Source of the DNA: Haloarcula sp. DT43
GTDB taxonomy: Archaea > Halobacteriota > Halobacteria > Halobacteriales > Haloarculaceae
Direction of reading: 5' to 3'
Assembly (NCBI RefSeq): GCF_037078405.1
Contig: NZ_JAYMGZ010000001.1
Span: forward strand, 372,001-436,000
Length of the DNA: 64,000 nucleotides
Under the pieces are notes generated by a model. That model searched no databases. It saw only the letters and a program-made list of their open reading frames with translations, and was not told where the DNA came from. Of this stretch, positions 26,001-33,608 are shown in pieces. Each line of letters opens with the position of its first letter. Within the stretch, counting starts at the first letter, position 1. The position numbers and the translations under genes were made by a program.

Positions 26001-26963
26001 GAAAATGAAGACGGTGAACCAGACCCACAACTCTATCAGAAAGAAGAACTGAGTGAACAGTTCCCAAAAACGTGGGACTTCTTTAAGGAATTTGAAAATA
26101 AACTCCGAGGGCGAGAAGGAGGAAGATGGGAGAACAGCGATGTGTGGTGGGAGTTCGGCAGACCTCAGAACTTAGAGAAGTTCCGGCTACCAAAAATAAT
26201 CAATGCAGATATGGCTGGAAATGCTCGATTTATGATTGATGAGAAAGGTGTGTGGCATTTCAAAACACCCTATGGAATATATCTTGAATCTGACTTACAA
26301 TCGAAGACAGAACGTGTCGCCTGTCTCGTCAATTCCAAAACTTTGGACTTCTACCTCAAACATATCGCCCCGATGCTATTAGGCGGAAAGTATCGGTATC
26401 AGTCCCGCTATCTTGAAGAACTCCCATACGCGGATATACGAAGTGGAGACATACCGGAACGCCTCGATGAGGCTGTTAAGCCGATTTTGAACGCTCTGGA
26501 TACACAGAACAAGACTGGCAGATTCCCTGAGGCCTACCTCGGTGACTTCGACGGCGAACTCGACTACATCACCTACGAGTGGCAGACGCGTCGGTATCCA
26601 GTCAACGCCGAAGTGCAGGGAGACGTGGAGGGCGACTTCACGGTACAGGCAGGACGGTCGGACGTAATCAACGACCCTGCGATGTACTCCGACGACCGTG
26701 AGGCCCGGAAACGCCGCGCCGAGTACGTCCACGCCGCCGTGGATGGTCGCAACGTCAAGAGTGGTGAGGAAACGACCATTCCCATTCCCCGGAGTGACGA
26801 TGGCGTTGAGGAACTGCTGAGCCGTCTCGATGACGACCGCGATGAGGTGGCGGCAACGAACATCGAGGAACTGGAAAGAGAGATTGACGACGCCGTATAT
26901 GACCTGTTTGACCTGACCGAGGACGAGCGCGAGGTCGTGGAGGACTACCTCGAAGTGTTCTGA
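23046..26963 (+). CDS. single-chain restriction-modification enzyme (type IIG-like)
   Basis: The 1305-residue protein combines nuclease, N6-adenine methyltransferase and target recognition. A PD-(D/E)xK-type nuclease site is near the N-terminus: PD at 61-62 and EFK at 77-79, followed by YGVLTNG at 103-109. A helical linker leads to the methyltransferase: motif I DPSCGSGTFL from about residue 443 and motif IV NPPY at 711-714. The target-recognition part is about 880-1160, then a C-terminal acidic coiled coil. It should cut foreign DNA lacking its own methylation mark; the recognised sequence is unknown. DNA encoding about residues 735-1150 is AT-richer than the rest of the gene. Confidence 0.9.
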   Translation: MPDSSALHDSIRSIAEQTDEDMSERDVENLFLERGFYDALDYEGTGTDLRSEFTLPDDRRPDYITLDSNEAVTAVYEFKTTGRDLPPHESQLFGYMEFLRAEYGVLTNGEELRLYRRGEDRPLIAASMASITESDARDLVSALQKREFDLTSADDVNQFLEDLDPIPLDEQAELGQEHFFDTFRLEEGSPFADLVTGLMDLLEELRDEQEAKFVKGAYDFWEATYASEPDEVPDSWEPFIDGNQSLRDFMFCLESGHALLARLLLAKATEDHDFFAGTGYEGMDDYFRGLQGFGQSINLDAFPVAADNLIDDMQEQLVEGLFQDDIFVWWTDGYAEEISRGHETGASQFEAVATGRGDEGGVTRISEATRNRFSRAVAEVFFNVLRFDFADVEGDLLGDLYQRYFDRETRKALGEFYTPQPVVDYIMDGVGYERGVSNERLIDPSCGSGTFLVEAVERYIQEIERYEDDPNWKEHLQDLCTRPRVVGLDIHPFAVLMAQIRFVVAILPAYREAKQSHPDYTIRRLPIYRTDTLRNERELTGADLGDDGSRQMTFDAMTEDEQDVRIPVPLPVEVDEDEAAETEDGFLVRRVRMPLFDTIQLETGVNNFGEYFAALQGVLDTVKDHMALAEEFGGDFDWTYQSGLEERINQHTEREYSGVEEFFAPYVDDMLENVRYLKEEHNDGRLFKMFEDTVLALVVKNYMEYDYVVGNPPYVRVQHLPDRQKEMLDRLYDSPSGNYDIYCVFYERGLEFLKEETGKLGYITSNQFLLTDYGEGIRRVLLEEAAIEEVYDFRDSGVFEDAANLPVILFARDEPDDEVRQENQIRCSRVKSNITEHSQNRLDEEVVESIREHRDESRYSDQYIDIFDFPQTKLDSQFWSLMPPEELEVFEKLERQQNSTLGEVTTSISSGTQTSANKVYIVIPQDADRIDPSDSGETVTVVPLGEEQEYEIETDLLRPWLQGIDVQRWRGDWAGQHVIFPYHIEENEDGEPDPQLYQKEELSEQFPKTWDFFKEFENKLRGREGGRWENSDVWWEFGRPQNLEKFRLPKIINADMAGNARFMIDEKGVWHFKTPYGIYLESDLQSKTERVACLVNSKTLDFYLKHIAPMLLGGKYRYQSRYLEELPYADIRSGDIPERLDEAVKPILNALDTQNKTGRFPEAYLGDFDGELDYITYEWQTRRYPVNAEVQGDVEGDFTVQAGRSDVINDPAMYSDDREARKRRAEYVHAAVDGRNVKSGEETTIPIPRSDDGVEELLSRLDDDRDEVAATNIEELEREIDDAVYDLFDLTEDEREVVEDYLEVF

Positions 26964-28103
26964 TTACTCTGCCCCGTCATCGGATTGCCACTCGCACAAA
27001 AACTCTATAGTTAGCCCAACTTCCTCTGTAAGGTCACGAAGACGAGTCTCCTTACCTGTTGTATTGAGCGAGGTGTGAAGGAAATAGCCGTTCGTCAGTT
27101 CGTATGGGCGTCTCATCTCCTCGCCGTTAGGGTGTACTGGTTCGTTGTTGATAGAGCAGTTCTTCCGGGCGCGAGGTGGAAAGTGCGGAATTTCGAGTTC
27201 ATCAATCAGGTTGTACTCCTCTATCAGAAAGTCCACCGCCGCGCCCATATTCTCCTTCTGCTGTGTCTGAATCTCTGTACTATCTCTTGGTATAATCGTG
27301 CCATCAGAGAATCGCACGACGTAGCCCTGTCTATCCTTAATTTCCCCTCCGTCGTCATTGGGTGATGTACTGACTGCTTGTTGTGGATTCGCGCCGTCAT
27401 CTACATTTTCGGAGGGTTTCTCACTTACAAAGTGTCGCTGTTCACGGAGTATAGAGACAAGATTCTGCACGAACTCCCGAGATTGTCCCTCAAGGTCTAT
27501 GGTGAGTTCTCCAACATCACTCTCCACCGCTTCAGTAACGGACTTGGTAATGTTGTCTTCGTTTTCTTGCAGATAACGAATTGCCCGATTCGTCTGCGCA
27601 ACCTGCTCGGCTATTTCGTCGGATTTTCCCGACCGTATCGATTCCTTGGTCAGAAGTTCCAACACGTTCGGGTTCTCGGCGAGGTCATCGAGGTCAAATT
27701 GAACGACAGATACCTCCTCACCGCCGTTCTGGTGGCGGTTTTTTGTTAATACCTCAAAGGACTTCCCGTTAGTCAGAATCCCCCAATCCACATCCAGTTC
27801 CTGTCTCATATAACTCCGCAACTGTTGCACTTCGCTATCTGTGAGTGTGGCGCGAACTGGTTTGGCTTCAACGAAGGCTACTGGTGAATCGCCCACAAGG
27901 AGAGCGTAATCAACGTGTGTACTGCCCGATGCCATTGGGACTGTGTACTCCAGCGCAACTTCGGTAGAGTAGAGATTCCAGCCAAGAAGTTCGAGGAACG
28001 GCTGAACGAGTTTAACCTTCGTGTTTTCCTCGTCCATTTGCGGTGATGACTCAATGAGTTGCTGACACCGCTGGACATATTCGCTAATTTCGTCCCTTTC
28101 CAT
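26964..28103 (-). CDS. HsdR-N-like nuclease-domain protein
   Basis: The 379-residue protein has an N-terminal PD-(D/E)xK-like domain: HVDYALLV gives Asp65, VEAKP gives Glu79 and Lys81, followed by WGILTNGKSFEVL at 107-119. This resembles the N-terminal domain of type I R subunits, without any helicase part. A linker (residues 180-280) leads to a C-terminal domain ending in a strand-helix unit (GYFLHTSLNTTGKE and TIEFLCEW) that I do not recognise. The ATG at 28103 is preferred; GTG or ATG at about 28202-28205 would extend it. It ends 1 bp from the end of the convergent restriction enzyme. A defence role is inferred. Confidence 0.8.
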   Translation of the reverse strand: MERDEISEYVQRCQQLIESSPQMDEENTKVKLVQPFLELLGWNLYSTEVALEYTVPMASGSTHVDYALLVGDSPVAFVEAKPVRATLTDSEVQQLRSYMRQELDVDWGILTNGKSFEVLTKNRHQNGGEEVSVVQFDLDDLAENPNVLELLTKESIRSGKSDEIAEQVAQTNRAIRYLQENEDNITKSVTEAVESDVGELTIDLEGQSREFVQNLVSILREQRHFVSEKPSENVDDGANPQQAVSTSPNDDGGEIKDRQGYVVRFSDGTIIPRDSTEIQTQQKENMGAAVDFLIEEYNLIDELEIPHFPPRARKNCSINNEPVHPNGEEMRRPYELTNGYFLHTSLNTTGKETRLRDLTEEVGLTIEFLCEWQSDDGAE

Positions 28104-28428
28104 TACAAGTCTGTGCGTAACGAGTGGTTTTAAAAGATGGTGTAAACGGAACAGATTCGTGAGGAAAGGTTCTGATTCACTATCCACACCGACGCTAAAC
28201 ATCACGAGATGTTACTCCGATACACTCGGAACGTCTCGCCGCCTCATCGTACCGGATTGTTTGTTACGCCACTCTAATTAGCGAAACAGACTGGTCTTGG
28301 TTCGGCATATGCGGGTCTAACCGGGTGTTCTTTAAGTGTGGCATTAGTATGACCTCGTAAGAGCAGTCGAAGTGGGAAGATAACCGGCAAATTCCCCCTC
28401 AAAACGCCTGATTCAGGGTAGCGGCCCT
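28104..28428. other. right-end gap of the element
   Basis: These 325 bp hold the likely promoter of the leftward nuclease-like gene, copy E of the GATGAGGC motif (28237-28250) and sequence leading to attR. No gene is supported apart from a possible longer N-terminus of the nuclease gene. Confidence 0.5.
28237..28250 (-). repeat. GATGAGGC motif, copy E
   Basis: On the minus strand this reads TACGATGAGGCGGC, about 190 bp from the right end of the element. It closely resembles copy D. Confidence 0.55.
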
Positions 28429-28470
28429 GCGCGTCCTTGGTAAGGACGAGACCCCGGATTCAAATTCCGG
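28429..28470 (+). repeat. attR copy of the 42-bp repeat
   Basis: The segment is identical to 18567-18608 but is not a functional tRNA: the 5' half is missing and the acceptor strand reads TCGAGGC instead of CCTAGGC. It marks the right border of the element. Confidence 0.93.
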
Positions 28471-28544
28471 TCGAGGCTTCTCACGCGAACTATCTGCGCG
28501 GAGTCCCATCTCCGCACGACTCTTGTGTGCATGTGAAAGGACCG

Positions 28545-28985
28545 TTACCGCTCGGGCTCCTCGGCCAGCGCTCTGTCCCGCAGTTCCCGGCACTTCTCGC
28601 CTTTGACGGTCAGTTCGGGGACGGCGGTCGGTTTGCCGTCCTCGATGGCGACGAAGGTGGCGTAGGCGCTGGTGGTCTGTTCGGTCTCGCCGGTTCTGGG
28701 GTTCTCGCGCGAGACTTCGATGCGGACGCGGACGCTCGTCCGGCCGGTGGCGTAGGCGTAGGACTCGACGAGTGCGGTGTCGCCGATAGGGATGGGGCGC
28801 TCGAAGTCGACGCGGGACATCTGGGCGGTCACGCAGGTCTCCCGGGCGGCCCGCATGGCCGACATCGCCCCGATTTCGTCCATCCACTTCATGACGATGC
28901 CCCCGTGGGCGCTCTCGTAGTTGTTCGCGTGGGTCGGCTGGACGCGTTCGCGGTTGACGATGTGCGTGTCGGCGACGGCTGGCAT
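28545..28985 (-). CDS. hotdog-fold acyl-CoA thioesterase
   Basis: The 146-residue protein resembles the YciA/BACH group: an early THANNYESAHGGIVMKWMDEIG holds the conserved N-x-H-GG-x-hhxxhD pattern, and DFERPIPIGDTALVESYAYATGRTSVRVRIEV makes the hotdog sheet. It should hydrolyse acyl-CoA to free acid and CoA in the cytoplasm; chain length is unknown. It is the first chromosomal gene right of the element. Confidence 0.9.
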   Translation of the reverse strand: MPAVADTHIVNRERVQPTHANNYESAHGGIVMKWMDEIGAMSAMRAARETCVTAQMSRVDFERPIPIGDTALVESYAYATGRTSVRVRIEVSRENPRTGETEQTTSAYATFVAIEDGKPTAVPELTVKGEKCRELRDRALAEEPER

Positions 28986-29074
28986 ACCTCTCCGTAGCGC
29001 GTGTCGCGGGAAAACGGTGTGGGGCGGCGTGCCGGGGACGCGCTCGTTCTGTCCCCGCCGGCGTCTCGACCGGC

Positions 29075-29623
29075 TTACCCGGTGAACTGGTGGTATTCGA
29101 GGCCCTTGTGCTTCATCTCGTTGTGCTTGCGTTCGAGGAACGAGTACACGGAGCCGTGTGGCGCGCCGTCGAGAATCATCTCGGCGGCCTCCCGGACGGC
29201 GTCGACCTGCTCGGGGCCGCCGATGATGCCGAGCGTCGACCCGTAGATGACGACGGCCGCGCCGGAGAGTTCCTGCATCAGCTCCCGCGTCCGGCCGTTC
29301 TCGCCGATGAGCCGGCCCTTCTGTCGGCGGAAGTCGTTCTTGTTGCGGGAGGCGGCCTCGATGTCGATGAGTTCGAACATCATCATGTCGTCGTCGAGCA
29401 GCGCCAGCGCGTCGTCGGGCGCGAACCCGCGGCCGATGGCCTTCACGATGTCGGGGCCTTTCAGCGCCGTCACGGGGTCGCCCACGGTCTCGACTTTCAC
29501 CGTGCCGTCCTCGGAGTCGATGTCCAGTCGGACCTCTGCGCGCTCCTCTATCTCGCGCATGGTCTCACCGCCCTCGCCGATCAGCACACCGATACGGTCC
29601 TGCGGAATCTTCACGTGTTGCAT
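29075..29623 (-). CDS. KH-domain PNO1/Krr1-like protein
   Basis: The 182-residue protein has two KH-type RNA-binding units: VKIPQDRIGVLIGEGGETMREIEERA with the classic IGxGG loop, and RLIGENGRTRELMQEL with a GxxG-like GENG. It matches archaeal PNO1/Dim2-like proteins, which help process the 16S rRNA 3' end. The start at MQHVKIPQ is chosen from family starts. It is 59 bp after the RIO1 stop, in the same direction, and RIO1 and PNO1 act together in small-subunit maturation. Confidence 0.92.
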   Translation of the reverse strand: MQHVKIPQDRIGVLIGEGGETMREIEERAEVRLDIDSEDGTVKVETVGDPVTALKGPDIVKAIGRGFAPDDALALLDDDMMMFELIDIEAASRNKNDFRRQKGRLIGENGRTRELMQELSGAAVVIYGSTLGIIGGPEQVDAVREAAEMILDGAPHGSVYSFLERKHNEMKHKGLEYHQFTG

Positions 29624-29682
29624 AAGTATACCTCCTTTTAGGAGGGTCTGCCTGTTTAAAACTTCGGCGTCGGTCACGTCGT

Positions 29683-30618
29683 CTACTCCTCGTCGCGGCG
29701 GTCCGCGGGGGTCCCCTGCGGGACGGCGTCGTCGTCGCTGCCCGGCGCGGTGTCCTCGTCGTCCTTCGGGGTTGCATGCTCGCGGACGTACGCGAGCAGG
29801 TCCTCGGGCGTGGTGTCGACGCCCTGTCTGGCGAAGAAATTGGCGACGTTGCGACAGTCCCGTTCCAGGAACTCGTCGGCGTTAGGGTGGTGGATGGTCA
29901 CCGCCTGCCCGAGGTCGATGATGTACAACTGCCCTTCGTGGAAGACGATGTTGTACTCCGAGAGGTCGCCGTGGACGAGGCCGGCGTCGTACAGCCGGCG
30001 GGTGTACTCCTTGACGACTTCGTAGGCGGTCTCGGGGTTCTCGATGTGGACCTCGCTCAGGCGCTTGCTGCGGCCGTCCTCGGTCCCGAGGTACTCCATC
30101 ACGAGGACGTTGCGCTCGACGGCGATGGGCTCGGGCGTCCGGACGCCGGCCCGGCGGGCGCGTTTGAGGTTCGAGGACTCCTTGCGGACCCACGCGGTGA
30201 CGACCTTCTTCTTGTCCGAGCCGATGCCCTCGAAGCGGGGGTCGCCGTCGAGGTAGCCCCGCATGTCCTTGAAGTCGGAGGCGTTGATGCGGTACACCTT
30301 GACGGCGACCTCCGTGTCGCCGGACAGCGCGGTGTAGACGTTGGCCTCCTTCCCCGTGGAGATGGGGCCGCCGAAGGCGTCGATGTGGCCGTCCTGGACG
30401 AGCTTGTACAGCGCGCCGTAGGTGGCGTCGTCGAAGACGCTGGCCTCGACCTTGAACTGGTCGGCGTCCTTGATTCGCTTGCGGAACTCGCTGAACTCGC
30501 GGTCGCGCTTGCGCGCGATGCGGTCGGCCTCCGTGTCCGAGACGTCGAGCTCCTCCCACTCGTCGCCCGGTGCGTCGGCCTCGTCAGTGTCGAGGAGGCC
30601 GAACTGCCCCTCGGTCAC
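29683..30618 (-). CDS. rio1: RIO1 family serine protein kinase/ATPase
   Basis: The 311-residue protein is an atypical kinase of pre-40S/30S maturation. Motifs are the P-loop STGKEANVY, Lys in VAVKVYRI, the catalytic loop VHGDLSEYN and the metal loop YIIDLGQAV. An N-terminal helix precedes the kinase and an acidic disordered tail follows it. The start is a GTG at 30618. Neighbouring PNO1-like and eIF1A genes in the same direction make a translation/ribosome group. Confidence 0.95.
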   Translation of the reverse strand: MTEGQFGLLDTDEADAPGDEWEELDVSDTEADRIARKRDREFSEFRKRIKDADQFKVEASVFDDATYGALYKLVQDGHIDAFGGPISTGKEANVYTALSGDTEVAVKVYRINASDFKDMRGYLDGDPRFEGIGSDKKKVVTAWVRKESSNLKRARRAGVRTPEPIAVERNVLVMEYLGTEDGRSKRLSEVHIENPETAYEVVKEYTRRLYDAGLVHGDLSEYNIVFHEGQLYIIDLGQAVTIHHPNADEFLERDCRNVANFFARQGVDTTPEDLLAYVREHATPKDDEDTAPGSDDDAVPQGTPADRRDEE

Positions 30619-30660
30619 GCTTGCGCCCCCGTCTGCGCCGCGGCAACGAGCATACGGTCG

Positions 30661-30948
30661 TTACTCCTGGATGTGTCCCTCCTCGCGGAGCTGGTCGGCG
30701 TCCTGCTTCTCGTAGCGCCAGGTGATGTCGGCCTTCTCGTCCTGCCAGTCCCACGGCTCCACGAGGACCACGTCGTCCTCGCGTATCCAGATGCGCTTTT
30801 GCATCTTGCCCGGAATCCGGGCTGTCCGCTCGACGCCGTCCATACAGCGTACCTTGACGCGGTTCGCGCCGAGCATGTCCGTGACGACGGCGAACACCTC
30901 GTCCTCTTCGGGCATCCGCAGGTTCTTTCTGCTGTCGTTGTCGCTCAT
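30661..30948 (-). CDS. eif1a: translation initiation factor eIF1A
   Basis: The 95-residue OB-fold factor stabilises initiator tRNA binding at the 30S A site. Motifs include [28 protein letters not shown] and [19 protein letters not shown], ending with an acidic tail. The ATG at 30948 is the family start. It is upstream of rio1 in the same direction, with 42 bp between. Confidence 0.97.
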   Translation of the reverse strand: MSDNDSRKNLRMPEEDEVFAVVTDMLGANRVKVRCMDGVERTARIPGKMQKRIWIREDDVVLVEPWDWQDEKADITWRYEKQDADQLREEGHIQE

Positions 30949-31064
30949 AGTCGGTACTTCGACGGGGAGAGGTTTAAGGTTTGGAAAAGTCGAACCGCGA
31001 ACGGGGTCCGAAGTCCCCGACACGGGGTGGGACAGACGCCGGGGACGGGAACGACGGCGATGGC

Positions 31065-31190
31065 TCAGTCGGCGCCGAGACGGCCGACCCACGCGCAGTC
31101 GGTGCAGGTCTCGATGCCCGTCGCGGTGGTCGTCTCGCCGCGACAGCGCGGGCAGACGGTACCGGCGGGCGCGGCTCCGGCTTTACTCAT
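31065..31190 (-). CDS. 41-residue zinc-finger protein
   Basis: The product reads [16 protein letters not shown], then CTDC 13 residues on, ending [12 protein letters not shown]...CTDC is the knuckle pair of small CPxCG zinc proteins. Its ATG overlaps the 3' end of the aldehyde dehydrogenase gene by 8 bp, implying translational coupling. It also resembles a minimal version of the zinc-ribbon element seen elsewhere in haloarchaea. Function unknown. Confidence 0.7.
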   Translation of the reverse strand: MSKAGAAPAGTVCPRCRGETTTATGIETCTDCAWVGRLGAD

Positions 31191-32706
31191 CGGTGATGAT
31201 GTCCGCCGACAGACCCTGTGCCATCTCGATGTCCTTGGAGTTGTTCAGCGTCCAGGCGGTGCGCTCGGTGACGGCCTCGATGACCTCGCGGCCGCTCGGG
31301 AGGCCGTTGCCGGACTTCTTGACGCCGCCAAACGGCAGGTGGACCTCCGCGCCGATGCACGGGAGGTTCCCGTAGGCGAGGCCGATTTCGGCCTCGTCGC
31401 GGAACTGGTTTATCTGGCGGTAGTCCTCGGAGATGATGGCCCCGGCCAGCCCGTAGTCGACGCTGTTGTGCATCTCCAGAGCGCGGTCGAAGTCGCCCGA
31501 GTACTCCAGCAGCGCGACGTGGGGGCCGAACACCTCCTCGTTGATGCAGCGCAGGTCCTCGTCGTAGTCGATCTCGTAGACGAACGGGCCGACCCAGTGG
31601 CCCTCCTCGTGGCCGTCGGGAATCTCGTCGGCACCCAGGTCGGCGCGGTCGACGAGGACGTCCGCGCCCTCGTCGCGGGCCAGGTCGTTGTACTTCCGGA
31701 ACTTCTCTACCTGTCCGGCCTCGATGAGCGGCCCCATGAAGGTGTCTTCCTCGAGCGGGTCGCCGACGGCGATGTCCTCGGCGATGTCGACGAAGCGCTC
31801 CTTGAACTCGTCGTACACCTCCTCGTGGACGATGAGGCGCTCGGAGGAGACACAGCGCTGGCCGGTCGTCTTGAAACTGGACATCACGGCCGAGTGGACG
31901 GCGACGTCGAGGTCGGCCTCTTCGGTGATGACGACGGCGTTCTTCCCGCCCATCTCGCAGGCGGCGATCTTGCCGGGCTGGCCGCCGACCTTCGAGGCGA
32001 TCTTGTGGCCGACCTCGGCGCTGCCCGTAAAGAGGACCGTCTCGACGCGGTCGTCCTCGACGATGGCGTTGCCGGCGTCGCCGTAGCCCTGGACGAGGTT
32101 GAACACGCCGTCGGGGATACCCGCGTCCTCGAACATCTCGGCGACGATATGGGCGCACCACGGCGTCTGCTCGGCGGGCTTCCAGACGACGGTGTTGCCC
32201 TCGACCAGCGTGACGGCGAGGTGCCAGAACGGGATGGCGACCGGGAAGTTCCAGGGGGTGATACAGCCGACGACGCCCTTGGGCTTGCGGCGCATGTAGG
32301 CGTCCTTGCTGGCGATTTCGGAGGGGACCACGTCGCCGTGGGGATGGCGGGCGTTGCCGGCGGCCCACTCGACCATGTGCCAGGACTCGGTCACGTCGGC
32401 CAGGCCCTCGCTTATCTCCTTGCCACACTCCATGGTGACGATTTCGCCCAGTTCCTCGTGGCGGTCCCGCAGTTCGTGGTAGATGTCCCAGAGGTACTCC
32501 GCGCGGTCGATGTGCGAGAGCGAGCGCCACTCGTCGTAGGCGTCCTCCGCGGCGGACAGCGCCCGGTCGACGTCGTCTTCGGTCCCGCGATGGAACGAGG
32601 CCAGTGCCTCGCCGGTCGCGGGGTTCTGACTCGTGAACGTCTCCTCGCCGGTACCGGTCGTCCACTCGCCGTCGATGTAGTGTCGTCGTGAGTCGTCCGT
32701 ACTCAT
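31183..32706 (-). CDS. aldehyde dehydrogenase, probably P5C dehydrogenase
   Basis: The 507-residue NAD(P)-dependent enzyme has VGCITPWNFP, the cofactor loop FTGSAEVG, ACEMGGKNAVVI with the general base region, and the catalytic Cys in TTGQRCVSSERL. Downstream ANNEEVFGPH is the EEIFGP-type motif. Proline dehydrogenase lies 0.9 kb away in the same cluster, so glutamate semialdehyde (P5C) to glutamate oxidation is the likely job; a general aldehyde substrate cannot be excluded. The ATG at 32706 is preferred over a long upstream extension. It is divergent from the HTH regulator. Confidence 0.88.
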   Translation of the reverse strand: MSTDDSRRHYIDGEWTTGTGEETFTSQNPATGEALASFHRGTEDDVDRALSAAEDAYDEWRSLSHIDRAEYLWDIYHELRDRHEELGEIVTMECGKEISEGLADVTESWHMVEWAAGNARHPHGDVVPSEIASKDAYMRRKPKGVVGCITPWNFPVAIPFWHLAVTLVEGNTVVWKPAEQTPWCAHIVAEMFEDAGIPDGVFNLVQGYGDAGNAIVEDDRVETVLFTGSAEVGHKIASKVGGQPGKIAACEMGGKNAVVITEEADLDVAVHSAVMSSFKTTGQRCVSSERLIVHEEVYDEFKERFVDIAEDIAVGDPLEEDTFMGPLIEAGQVEKFRKYNDLARDEGADVLVDRADLGADEIPDGHEEGHWVGPFVYEIDYDEDLRCINEEVFGPHVALLEYSGDFDRALEMHNSVDYGLAGAIISEDYRQINQFRDEAEIGLAYGNLPCIGAEVHLPFGGVKKSGNGLPSGREVIEAVTERTAWTLNNSKDIEMAQGLSADIITDE

Positions 32707-32867
32707 GGTAGGTACTGTACGCGTCCCCCACCAATATGTTCCACCGCCCATGGTCAGGGGTTGCCGGCCCGGCGGGCCGCCGGAAACACGGTCGAATCTA
32801 CCATGGTCGGTGTTCCCCTTATGAACCGCACCTTTATTGGCGTCCATAGCGTGACCATTCCTACCAA
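32704..32867. promoter_or_regulatory. divergent control region of the proline-type cluster
   Basis: The region holds promoters for the leftward dehydrogenase and the rightward regulator. It contains CCYACCAA-like motifs at 32727-32734 and 32860-32867, and CTACCATG-like motifs at 32704-32713 (inverted, at the start codon) and 32796-32806. Matching CCTACCAA lies at 34490-34497 before proline dehydrogenase, and ACCTACCATGG at 35553-35563 before the transporter. A shared regulator site is suggested, not shown. Confidence 0.45.
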
Positions 32868-32891
32868 CCCCTCATGTGGAGGGTTCACACT

Positions 32892-33608
32892 ATGAGCGAA
32901 GCGCAACTCGAAGACGGCGGACTCCAGTTGACCCTGAGCATCTGGCACCCGGACTGCTGGACGCTCGAAGTCACCGACAAGACGGCGGCCGGGCTGTTGG
33001 CCCACGGCGTGTACAACACCCAGAACGGCAGCGTGAAGGGCCTGTTCACGGCCTACGCGGACAGCATCAGCGACGTCGAGGACCTCGTCGACGCGACCCG
33101 CGAGTCGTCGCTGACGGACTCGGTGCTGGAACTGCGCGAGCGCCACGGCGCGACCGGGACGGGCTCCACGCCGGGGAACACCACCCGCGAACTGTTCGTC
33201 GAGTACGACCCGGACAACACCATCAGCGACAGCCTGCTCTCGCGGGGGTTCATCCACAACGACCCGGTCCGGGTCAGGCACGGCCGCGAGCACTGGCCGG
33301 TGTTCTTCCCGGACTCCCGCGACGAGGCCGAGTCGCTCCTCGAAGAAATCCGCGAGGAGCAGTCGGCCGACATCGAGGTGACCCGCATCACCTCCGCCGG
33401 CGGCAGCAACCCCAAGCAGCTCCGGCGGATGGACCGGCTCTCGGACAGCCAGCGCGAGGCGTTCGAACTCGCCCGGCAGGAGGACTACTACGCCTGGCCC
33501 CGGGGCATCTCGACGCGGGAACTCGCGTCGAAGCTCGGCGTCTCGAAGACAACGCTGCTGGAACACCTCCGGAAGGCCGAGGCGAAACTGCTCGACCCGG
33601 ACGCCTAG
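32892..33608 (+). CDS. bacterio-opsin activator (HTH-10) type regulator
   Basis: The 238-residue protein has an N-terminal sensor-like domain (LTLSIWHPDCWTLEVTDKTAAG) and a C-terminal HTH: LSDSQREAFELARQEDYYAWPRGIS then STRELASKLGVSKTTLLEHLRKAEAKL. This is the haloarchaeal Bat/HTH-10 layout. GGAGG lies 9 nt before the ATG at 32892. It sits between the P5C dehydrogenase-type and proline dehydrogenase genes, overlaps the latter by 4 bp at its end and probably controls them. Confidence 0.85.
   Translation: MSEAQLEDGGLQLTLSIWHPDCWTLEVTDKTAAGLLAHGVYNTQNGSVKGLFTAYADSISDVEDLVDATRESSLTDSVLELRERHGATGTGSTPGNTTRELFVEYDPDNTISDSLLSRGFIHNDPVRVRHGREHWPVFFPDSRDEAESLLEEIREEQSADIEVTRITSAGGSNPKQLRRMDRLSDSQREAFELARQEDYYAWPRGISTRELASKLGVSKTTLLEHLRKAEAKLLDPDA

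Larger units (their letters stand above)
18567..28470. mobile_element. 9.9-kb integrative element in tRNA-Thr carrying a restriction system
   Basis: The element is bounded by a 42-bp direct repeat of the tRNA-Thr 3' part and has a tyrosine recombinase gene beside the intact tRNA, the standard arrangement of tRNA-integrated elements. Its cargo is a cluster of small zinc-linked proteins, a winged helix regulator, a single-chain restriction-modification enzyme and a second nuclease-like protein. GC is visibly lower than in the flanks, and a 1.5-kb gap is unlike the tightly packed chromosome. No replication, capsid or conjugation gene is recognised, so it may be a minimal integrative defence island or a decayed provirus or plasmid. 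Confidence 0.9.

Noticed and set aside
28429-28478. Possible second tRNA-Thr gene at the right end
   Set aside because: Only the anticodon-to-T-arm part is present; there is no 5' acceptor strand or D-arm, so it is an att repeat.
29776-32691. 971-codon rightward open frame over rio1, eIF1A and aldehyde dehydrogenase
   Set aside because: All three underlying genes are clearly recognised on the other strand; the long frame has no family motif.
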